Assembly (NCBI GenBank): GCA_964347025.1
Contig: CAYFWU010000025.1
Location: 1 to 10,868, forward strand
Source: CS3-C152 sp964347025
GTDB taxonomy: Archaea > Aenigmatarchaeota > Aenigmatarchaeia > QMZP01 > QMZT01
Direction of reading: 5' to 3'
DNA: 10,868 nucleotides
In this document: one piece after another, positions 6,419 through 10,868 of the stretch
Position numbering within the stretch: position 1 is the stretch's first letter
Layout: the number at the start of each line of letters is the position of its first letter
Position numbers and translations under genes: made by a program
Notes under the pieces: model-generated
What the model was told of the DNA's origin: nothing
The model's input: only the letters and a program-made list of their open reading frames with translations
Database searches by the model: none

Positions 6419-7837
6419 TGTTACTCAGACACCAAGATATGCTGCGCCCCTGTCGGATGCCCGGAAGGCGGGTGTATTGTTGGAGGCACGCCGGAACTTC
6501 TGGTATCCACTGACTCCAGGCAGACAGAGCCGAGCATTTACGGGAACGTAATAGCCTACGTGGATGACTGGAACGACCCGGACGGAGACATCTTCATTTA
6601 CTACATATCCAAGGAAACTCAAACCCCTGCTGCCGAGGGAGGGGGTTATCAGTACGACCCCGTGGTCTGCAGTGACAAATACATGGTTTACGGCGAGAAG
6701 AACGGAAATGGACTTTACCTGTACGATATGGGAACGAAAGAAACGGAAACCATTTTCATGCAGGACCAGGAGGACCAGGACTGCTCGAATACGTATGTGG
6801 TCTGGAGGGAGAGGAAAACGGACAAGTTCCTTTATCTGTACGAGATCTCAGACAAGACAACAGAGAAGATACGCGATACGATAAAACTGGACACCAACAA
6901 CGAGATAGTATCGCCCTCCACTGACGGAAATTACGTGGTCTGGGGCGAGGAGAACTTCAACGAGAAGGACATCTACCTGTATGAAATCTCCACCAACACG
7001 ACAACCATGATCTCCGACAACGAAACATTCGACAGCTGGCCGGATATATCCGGAAACAAGGTTATATGGATCCAGGGAGAGCCGGGCAGCATGGACATAA
7101 TCGTTTACGACACAGTTTCCAAGACAAGGAAAGCCTTAGGACTGGCTGACTTCGGTCTGATCTCCCAGCCCAGGATAAACGGGAACATGATAGCCTGGAC
7201 TGGCTGCAGGAGTGACAAGTACAGGGTTCACTATTCTGAAAGCGGCTTCACGATCACAATGTCCTGCATAGATTTCGACGTCTACGCCTACAACCTGAAC
7301 AGGGAAGAGCTCCATGTAGTGGAGACCAGCACAGACGAGCAGAGGCACGCCGAAGTTTACGGAAAAAACATCGTGTGGCACGGCTGGGACAGGAGAAAGA
7401 ACAACAAGCCCAAGATCTACATGAAAACCATACAAACCACAGCAACACCCATAATCCCCCAGGAAATGGTTCTCTCTTCCCTGGTGAAGGGATGTGCTGA
7501 AACAGAGGAGGGGATGGCAACAAAATTCGGGGAAGGAACTGAACAGGAACCAAAAATCGAAGTTATCGGTAACGACATAGTGTATTCCAGGGCGCTCAAA
7601 CACCTGTGCTGCAGGAAAGCGGTAACCGGAAGGGACGCCTCGGGTTCTGTGATAAACATATACGAGGTCTGGAGCGGGATAGGTTGTAAATGCATTTGTT
7701 TTTCCGAAATCGAGGCAAAGCTTGAAAACGTTCCTTCAGGAAGCTACACTGTAAACGTTTACGAGAAAGGAACCCAGCCGGGTAGCGAAGAGCCAATGGA
7801 GCAAACACTTATAATCTCCCAGGACGTTTCAGTCTAA
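6419..7837 (+). CDS. 3' part of a secreted protein: TolB-like beta-propeller plus cysteine-rich C-terminal domain
   Basis: The frame is open from the gap; numbering starts at the TGT at 6419. Residues 1-19 continue a cysteine-rich domain (C1, C8, C9, C14, C19; CCAPVGCPEGGC). Residues 37-340 hold seven repeats of the TolB-like propeller type, each with a G/D-N-x-hydrophobic-x-W/Y strand followed by a DI-x-hydrophobic-Y strand: near 40-63, 82-103, 123-142, 166-190, 208-230, 251-291 and 311-335 (for example DISGNKVIWIQG then MDIIVYD). Such blades serve surface binding or scaffolding. Residues about 380-472 form a C-terminal domain with CC (397-398) and CKCIC (423-427), possibly metal-binding, then PSGSYTVNVYEKGT. 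The internal GTG at 6560 is not a real start. Most likely the 3' end of the lipoprotein gene that begins at 5963. Confidence 0.75.
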   Translation, partial: CYSDTKICCAPVGCPEGGCIVGGTPELLVSTDSRQTEPSIYGNVIAYVDDWNDPDGDIFIYYISKETQTPAAEGGGYQYDPVVCSDKYMVYGEKNGNGLYLYDMGTKETETIFMQDQEDQDCSNTYVVWRERKTDKFLYLYEISDKTTEKIRDTIKLDTNNEIVSPSTDGNYVVWGEENFNEKDIYLYEISTNTTTMISDNETFDSWPDISGNKVIWIQGEPGSMDIIVYDTVSKTRKALGLADFGLISQPRINGNMIAWTGCRSDKYRVHYSESGFTITMSCIDFDVYAYNLNREELHVVETSTDEQRHAEVYGKNIVWHGWDRRKNNKPKIYMKTIQTTATPIIPQEMVLSSLVKGCAETEEGMATKFGEGTEQEPKIEVIGNDIVYSRALKHLCCRKAVTGRDASGSVINIYEVWSGIGCKCICFSEIEAKLENVPSGSYTVNVYEKGTQPGSEEPMEQTLIISQDVSV

Positions 7838-7911
7838 GCGTATTACCTTCCGAGACAGCGCTAAGACTAACCAAATCATAACAAAGAACCAGAAACCTCT
7901 AATCAAACTAA

Positions 7912-8067
7912 TTAAAAGCGTCTTTTTGGCCTATGCTTTTGATAACAATCCCTACAATAGACAGGTCTGTCTCCCGAAGGCTTGAAAGGAACTTGCGTTT
8001 CCTTCCCACAATCGGAACATTTTACACTGTGCAAGTCTCTTCCGAACTTGTCTTTCTTTTCTTCCAT
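7912..8067 (-). CDS. CxxC-x17-CxxC zinc-ribbon protein, 51 aa
   Basis: The minus strand from ATG 8067 to TAA 7912 encodes a 51-aa basic protein. Seen: CSDC at 17-20 and CRDC at 38-41 with exactly 17 residues between them, containing GKETQVPFKPSGDRPVY, then CYQKHRPKRRF at the C-terminus. This matches the small zinc-ribbon family defined by the CxxC-x17-CxxC spacing (I recall TIGR04272), often found in archaea and CPR bacteria. Family knowledge: zinc binding through four Cys; the biological role is not established, though the basic tail suggests nucleic acid or ribosome contact (inference). It is short enough to be missed by automatic calling. Upstream A/T boxes at 8079-8086 and 8091-8099; the second is 28 nt from the ATG. 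Next to a second zinc-ribbon gene on the same strand. Confidence 0.88.
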   Translation of the reverse strand: MEEKKDKFGRDLHSVKCSDCGKETQVPFKPSGDRPVYCRDCYQKHRPKRRF

Positions 8068-8078
8068 AAAATTCCCTA

Positions 8079-8099
8079 TTATATAATGTCTTTATATAT
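8079..8099 (-). promoter_or_regulatory. TATA boxes upstream of the CxxC-x17-CxxC gene
   Basis: Palindromic TTATATAA at 8079-8086 and ATATATAAA at about 8091-8099 (minus strand). The distal one is centred 28 nt from the ATG, in line with neighbouring genes; the proximal one is too close (about 16 nt) for a leaderless start. Confidence 0.4.
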
Positions 8100-8160
8100 G
8101 CTGATAAGGGTTTTTAAAGCTAAGCCTGCTGGAAAAACTTAATTTCTGCCTGTTCGGACA

Positions 8161-8313
8161 TTATTTTGCCTGTTCCCTCTTCTCGTAACATTTCTTACAG
8201 AAATACTCCCAAGACTGTGAAGGATAAATCTGAACAGCTGTGGCTGAATCCTTTCCACACATCTTGCATGTATTAGTCATAAGAAACTTTATTGCTGCTT
8301 TTTCGATACTCAT
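8161..8313 (-). CDS. Small zinc-ribbon protein, 50 aa
   Basis: Unnamed family. Seen: 50 aa, with a short helical N-terminus (MSIEKAAIKFLM), CKMC at 16-19, CKKC at 39-42 (19-residue spacing), and a basic CYEKREQAK tail that mirrors the end of the neighbouring CxxC-x17-CxxC protein. The four cysteines should bind one zinc ion. The frame is open to 8373, but the ATG at 8313 is preferred because a palindromic TATA-like box lies 22 nt upstream. The two small zinc-ribbon genes are consecutive on the minus strand with about 93 bp between them, so each probably has its own promoter. The similar C-terminal halves hint at an old duplication. Confidence 0.75.
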   Translation of the reverse strand: MSIEKAAIKFLMTNTCKMCGKDSATAVQIYPSQSWEYFCKKCYEKREQAK

Positions 8314-8330
8314 AATTTTTTCTTCTCTAA

Positions 8331-8340
8331 CAATATATTG
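8331..8340 (-). promoter_or_regulatory. Palindromic TATA box of the 50-aa zinc-ribbon gene
   Basis: CAATATATTG, a perfect 10-bp palindrome, centred about 22 nt upstream of the ATG at 8313. Confidence 0.4.
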
Positions 8341-8409
8341 GGATCGCATCCTTAAATTAACCAAAATCAGCAATTTCCGGTTTTGAGCCCTTCGAATCGG
8401 ATTATTGTT

Positions 8410-8964
8410 CTATTCTTGGGAATCAGATTTTTCGGCCAGGGCTTTCTTGCGCTTCCAGTATTCTTCCGGATTTCCAAATAAATAAAAGGCTGCGCTTATT
8501 TTACCCAGGGACAATGTCTTTTCCACCTCTTCCTCAGTCATGCGTTCCGTCCCCCTCGTTTCCACTGGTAGATCCTGGTAATTCGCTATGTGTTTTTCAA
8601 TATCCATTTCAAGCGCCTCGTTCAGCAACCTGTTTATTTCTTCAATCTGCTCCACATAAAGTAACTTGTTGCAGAGATTGGACTTCATGGTCACGTATTC
8701 CAGCCCCCACTTCTCCCGGATCCGGAACAATTTATGTTTTCTCTTCCTTTCCGGCTTTTCGATAATTTTAAGAATTCTTGAGTATTCCTTACACATCCTT
8801 TTTAACACATGAGGCATGCCTTTCTTTAAACGGGGATCCTCCACAGGGTTTTGATCAAAAGCACATTTGTACTTTTTATAAAGATCACCCAGCGTCTTCA
8901 CGGTCGATCTGACCAATTCCGTCCTTTCTTCAAAACTGTAGTTTTCAGGATCCCTGTAACCCAT
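8410..8964 (-). CDS. Hypothetical charged helical protein, 184 aa
   Basis: Not recognised. Seen: 184 aa, no signal peptide or membrane helix; rich in Lys, Arg and Glu with long predicted helices, especially about 50-75 and 95-125 (LCNKLLYVEQIEEINRLLNE), and a C-terminal stretch MTEEEVEKTLSLGKISAAFY followed by LFGNPEEYWKRKKALAEKS. Starts: ATG 8964 (used here) follows GTGAT at a short spacing, a partial Shine-Dalgarno match; ATG 8997 would overlap the upstream stop by 8 bp, consistent with translational coupling, and adds MIERIKRLVII. It is the second gene of a probable two-gene operon with the 133-aa protein. Cytoplasmic location is inferred. Confidence 0.65.
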   Translation of the reverse strand: MGYRDPENYSFEERTELVRSTVKTLGDLYKKYKCAFDQNPVEDPRLKKGMPHVLKRMCKEYSRILKIIEKPERKRKHKLFRIREKWGLEYVTMKSNLCNKLLYVEQIEEINRLLNEALEMDIEKHIANYQDLPVETRGTERMTEEEVEKTLSLGKISAAFYLFGNPEEYWKRKKALAEKSDSQE

Positions 8965-8989
8965 AATAATCACTAACCTTTTGATTCTT

Positions 8990-9391
8990 TCAATCATATA
9001 ATTTCTTGAGCACACCGCCCAAACTTTCAAGCATGCTTACCAAAAACATTTTACTGAAGTTTTCTTTTAGATATTTACTTGCCTCTTCAGATGACATCCC
9101 ATCTAGCTTTTCACCTATTTCTTCACATGATTTTTTGAGCTCCGACCATTTTTTATTTTCCATGGCGTAAATTCCGGGCCCGTTCTCACAGGTTTTACAG
9201 ATTGGGTCGAGTGCATTCAGTATTTCTTCATCAATGCTGTTTATCTCACCCGTCGCATTTTCAATACAGGTTCTAAGACCCTGCCAGTAGTTGTAGTCCC
9301 CCTTAATCACACCCCCAAGGTAATTTCTAAACAAAATCATGTATTCTTTGCATGAACTGCAGTAATCCACCACTTTTATACCTTCGCTCAT
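8990..9391 (-). CDS. Hypothetical cysteine-containing protein, 133 aa
   Basis: Not recognised. Seen: 133 aa, soluble, with CxxC pairs at 11-14 (CSSC) and 65-68 (CKTC) plus Cys42 and Cys89. The two pairs could form a four-cysteine zinc site, with the rest helical (SSEEASKYLKENFSKMFLVS near 100-119). No signal peptide. It is the first gene of a likely operon: the next gene starts 25 bp after its stop, or overlaps it by 8 bp if the earlier ATG is used. The start is supported by a strong TATA-like run 26 nt upstream. The pairing of a CxxC protein with a charged helical partner suggests they may act together, but the sequence gives no function. Confidence 0.65.
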   Translation of the reverse strand: MSEGIKVVDYCSSCKEYMILFRNYLGGVIKGDYNYWQGLRTCIENATGEINSIDEEILNALDPICKTCENGPGIYAMENKKWSELKKSCEEIGEKLDGMSSEEASKYLKENFSKMFLVSMLESLGGVLKKLYD

Positions 9392-9412
9392 TCACCATTA
9401 TTGGATAACAAC

Positions 9413-9424
9413 TTTTATAAATAT
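9413..9424 (-). promoter_or_regulatory. TATA box of the 133-aa/184-aa operon
   Basis: A twelve-base A/T-only run containing TTTATAAA (palindromic core), centred about 26 nt upstream of the ATG at 9391. It lies just outside the 37-bp repeat that begins at 9425. Confidence 0.5.
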
Positions 9425-9461
9425 AATTCATTCACGATCCTGGCTCAATAAAGCCTTTTAA
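9425..9461 (+). repeat. 37-bp direct repeat, copy 1 (promoter region)
   Basis: Begins AATTCATTCACGATCC and ends GCCTTTTAA. Identical to 9699-9735. This copy is upstream of the alpha/beta hydrolase gene. Confidence 0.9.
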
Positions 9462-9469
9462 TTTTAAAA
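9456..9469 (+). promoter_or_regulatory. TATA box of the hydrolase gene, copy 1
   Basis: TTTTAATTTTAAAA centred about 26 nt upstream of the ATG at 9489; no Shine-Dalgarno sequence. Confidence 0.45.
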
Positions 9470-9525
9470 CCCCGGACAATCAATCATTATGAGACCCGAA
9501 AAAGCCAAAATTCTCAGGACAGCAG
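9456..9525 (+). repeat. 70-bp repeat, copy 1: TATA region and start of the hydrolase gene
   Basis: Aligns without gaps to 10799-10868 with 66 of 70 positions identical (differences at 9472, 9493, 9496 and 9524). Both copies begin at the hexamer TTTTAA. Confidence 0.9.
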
Positions 9526-9688
9526 GCATACTTTTAATAACAATCCTGATCCTGATAACAATCCTCTCCCTCTACATCTCATACACGATCATCCACCCTC
9601 CCAGGAGACCTGTAACGATCACACCTTCCCACTATCTGATGGATTACGAGACCGTGACTTTCCAATCCCTGGACGGCCTCGAACTCAG
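9489..9688 (+). CDS. Membrane-anchored alpha/beta hydrolase, N-terminal fragment cut by gap
   Basis: Seen: 66 codons before the gap. A basic N-terminus, one hydrophobic helix (about 11-35, with ILLITILILITILSLYIS), then HPPRR (36-40), and a beta-type start ending YETVTFQSLDGLEL (53-66). Anchor, then HPPR-x-P, then Y-E-x-V-T-F-x-S-x-D-G-L-x-L is the typical opening of alpha/beta hydrolases of the BAAT/dienelactone-hydrolase-like type, where the GxSxG nucleophile motif would follow some 100 residues later; that part is not in the window, so catalysis cannot be confirmed. A nearly identical gene start occurs at 10832. The likely location is the membrane with the hydrolase domain outside or inside unresolved. 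Confidence 0.7.
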
Positions 9689-9698
9689 NNNNNNNNNN
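9689..9698. other. Scaffold gap of 10 N
   Basis: Ten N. The contig on the right starts immediately with a repeat already present 274 bp upstream, so the join may be wrong. Any reading frame drawn across it is not meaningful. Confidence 0.95.
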
Positions 9699-9735
9699 AA
9701 TTCATTCACGATCCTGGCTCAATAAAGCCTTTTAA
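9699..9735 (+). repeat. 37-bp direct repeat, copy 2 (promoter region)
   Basis: Identical to 9425-9461 and abuts the gap, so the identity may have extended further left. Here it is followed by the 348-aa gene instead of the hydrolase gene. Its terminal CTTTTAA is centred about 25 nt upstream of the ATG at 9758 and would serve as that gene's TATA box. Confidence 0.9.
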
Positions 9736-9757
9736 CATTTTCCTACGAAAACTTCTA

Positions 9758-10804
9758 ATGGCACTCCATTTCCCCCGCGAACACTCCCACAGGTGGGCCG
9801 ATCACGTGCTTGCCTGGTCGGAATACCTTGGCGATTCTCCTTACGATGGTGAAAGGGTTTTCAACGCATGCTACGAAAGGAAAGAGCTTCCGAAGGATGA
9901 ATACAGAAACAACTACACACCGCTCATGACCTCCCTCCTTTACGGTCTCTTCATGAACGAGAAAATGGGAATGGGAACCGAGTTTCTGAGAAACCTTTTC
10001 GATGATGAACCTTTTGAAATGAAGATAACAGAAGAAACAAACAAGATGATGGAATATTTTTTATCCGATGCCCATGAATTGCTTAAGGGTACGAAATACA
10101 GCAGCACCGCCCTCACATCCACTCCAGGAGAGGTTGGTAACATTTTAAACGGATTTATCGATTTTGATGAGGGACGGAAAAATGTTTTAAGAACCAGACC
10201 CACACCCAAAAACGTAGAGGACCGGATAAAAATGTACATACTAAGCAGGTTTGCCCAGGAATACTTCACGCTTGAGGGAGCAGTAATAACCTACCACCAT
10301 ACAATCAAATACGGCCGGAAAAGGGTGGGAAAGGCGATCAGGGAGAACTCAGAGGCCCTCGCCTGCATGATCAACAGGAGGCTGTTCGATCTGAAGAAGA
10401 CCGCGGGATTCAAGAGCAGCGGGGAGATGGAAACCGATCACGTGATAAAACGGAACAAATGGGGGAACGAAATCCACACCATGTTCTTTAACTGCCCGAT
10501 ATACGGGGCGTACAAGACAGTGGATGAAAAGCTGGGCGAATATTACGGCGAAAAGGCAGGACTGACAGAAGGGGGAATGGACCACTGCCAGATCTGCATA
10601 GACCACGGAAAGCAGTCCGTGATCCTCTTCCCGCCCTGGTTCCTCAATATCGATCCGAGGGGAAGGACAGGGAAACCGGTCTCAGCAGGAGGCAATTACT
10701 GCGACTTCACCTCAAAGGTAACCCTCAACCCCCTTAAAAGAAAGATAAGAAAGATCGGCCTGAAAAGAATGCTCAGAAACCCCCCGGAGATAAAGACATT
10801 TTAA
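9758..10804 (+). CDS. Unrecognised 348-aa protein, C-terminal part resembling the ATC-hydrolase family
   Basis: No firm family. Seen: 348 aa, soluble, no signal peptide. Residues 1-175 are helical and charged with no motif I know. From about 176 there is YHHTIKYGRKRVGKAI, then DHVIKRNKWGNEIHTMFFNC with Cys246-Pro, Cys277-x2-Cys280, and GKPVSAGGNYCDF with Cys315 at 305-317. A Cys-Pro after a beta strand, a second Cys-x-x-Asp/Cys site, and a late G-G-x-Y-C-D-F are features I associate with the L-2-amino-thiazoline-4-carboxylic acid hydrolase-like family, where cysteines are catalytic or structural; this is a weak inference. Basic C-terminal tail. It sits inside a module bounded by TTTTAA, directly before a second hydrolase gene copy (28 bp from stop to that ATG), and uses the same promoter repeat as copy 1 of the hydrolase. 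Confidence 0.6.
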   Translation: MALHFPREHSHRWADHVLAWSEYLGDSPYDGERVFNACYERKELPKDEYRNNYTPLMTSLLYGLFMNEKMGMGTEFLRNLFDDEPFEMKITEETNKMMEYFLSDAHELLKGTKYSSTALTSTPGEVGNILNGFIDFDEGRKNVLRTRPTPKNVEDRIKMYILSRFAQEYFTLEGAVITYHHTIKYGRKRVGKAIRENSEALACMINRRLFDLKKTAGFKSSGEMETDHVIKRNKWGNEIHTMFFNCPIYGAYKTVDEKLGEYYGEKAGLTEGGMDHCQICIDHGKQSVILFPPWFLNIDPRGRTGKPVSAGGNYCDFTSKVTLNPLKRKIRKIGLKRMLRNPPEIKTF

Positions 10805-10868
10805 TTTTAAAACCTCGGACAATCAATCATTATGAAACTCGAAAAAGCCAAAATTCTCAGGACAGCGG
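10799..10868 (+). repeat. 70-bp repeat, copy 2: TATA region and start of the hydrolase gene
   Basis: Matches 9456-9525 at 66 of 70 positions. Its left edge overlaps the end of the 348-aa gene: the stop codon TAA is part of the repeat's TTTTAA. Confidence 0.9.
10832..10868 (+). CDS. Second copy of the membrane-anchored alpha/beta hydrolase gene, start only
   Basis: Twelve codons before the window ends: M-K-L-E-K-A-K-I-L-R-T-A, against M-R-P-E-K-A-K-I-L-R-T-A at 9489. Two of the four nucleotide differences in the repeat change amino acids (Arg to Lys, Pro to Leu), one is synonymous, one is in the leader. The A/T box TTTTAATTTTAAAA lies at the same distance upstream. Either a paralogue or the same locus from a second strain. 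Confidence 0.7.
   Translation, partial: MKLEKAKILRTA

Noticed and set aside
6763..6781. A 9-bp tandem duplication (GGACCAGGA twice)
   Set aside because: It encodes a short acidic loop between propeller blades; too small to indicate a repeat element.
7136..7603. A long minus-strand frame of 155 codons
   Set aside because: It is the antisense shadow of the propeller gene, with composition typical of a shadow frame and no promoter.
7933..8142. A plus-strand 69-codon frame
   Set aside because: It is antisense to the CxxC-x17-CxxC gene, which has clear family features, and shows no motif of its own.
9531..9565. An 18-bp periodicity in the hydrolase anchor
   Set aside because: It is explained by the repetitive ITIL-type composition of a membrane helix.
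9489..9725. A frame running from the hydrolase start across the N run to a stop at 9725
   Set aside because: It reads through ten undetermined bases into a promoter repeat; the tail is not hydrolase sequence.
9736..10798. Reading the 1.07-kb module as a classical insertion sequence
   Set aside because: It has no terminal inverted repeats that I can see and its protein lacks recognisable transposase motifs; only the short TTTTAA flanks resemble a target duplication.
1..10868. CRISPR array, tRNA or rRNA genes
   Set aside because: I saw no regularly spaced repeats of suitable length and no cloverleaf or rRNA signature; the Cas4-like gene alone does not imply a CRISPR locus.

Overview
The window reads as an archaeal, probably metagenome-derived, scaffold. 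Three things suggest this: a stand-alone ATP-pyrophosphatase subunit of GMP synthase (archaea split this enzyme), A/T-only TATA-like boxes centred about 23-28 nt upstream of nearly every start codon with no convincing Shine-Dalgarno sequence (the leaderless archaeal pattern), and several cysteine-rich lipoprotein modules that I associate with DPANN-type archaea. The lineage assignment is tentative. Two runs of exactly 10 N mark scaffold joins, and both sit next to sequence that looks assembly-related.

Layout. 1-1700: a divergent pair, guaA-like on the minus strand and a Cas4-like/RecB-family nuclease with Fe-S cysteines on the plus strand. 1748-3823: a small membrane protein, then two minus-strand genes (an 86-aa protein and a 514-aa DUF2330-like membrane protein). 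3876-4466: a four-helix membrane protein. 4498-5550: a DUF4382 lipoprotein with cysteine-rich C-terminal modules. 5619-5867: a small two-helix membrane protein. 5963-7837: the two ends of what is probably one large cysteine-rich lipoprotein with a TolB-like beta-propeller, split by a gap and by a very AT-rich patch that looks foreign. 7912-8313: two tiny zinc-ribbon genes, one of them a CxxC-x17-CxxC protein of 51 aa. 8410-9391: two unrecognised genes forming a likely operon. 9489-10868: the start of a membrane-anchored alpha/beta hydrolase, a gap, an unrecognised 348-aa gene, and then a second, 94% identical copy of the hydrolase start at the window edge.

No common pathway links these genes. 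The strongest theme is the cell envelope (lipoproteins, small membrane proteins, a propeller). The most informative structural signal is at 9425-10868. A 1.07-kb module carrying the 348-aa gene lies between TTTTAA repeats in a position that, in the other copy, is the intact TATA region of the hydrolase gene. It is either a presence/absence module captured from two strains or a tandem duplication. No CRISPR array, rRNA or tRNA gene was found. No gene-free stretch exceeds 300 bases; intergenic spaces are mostly under 110 bases and hold promoters.
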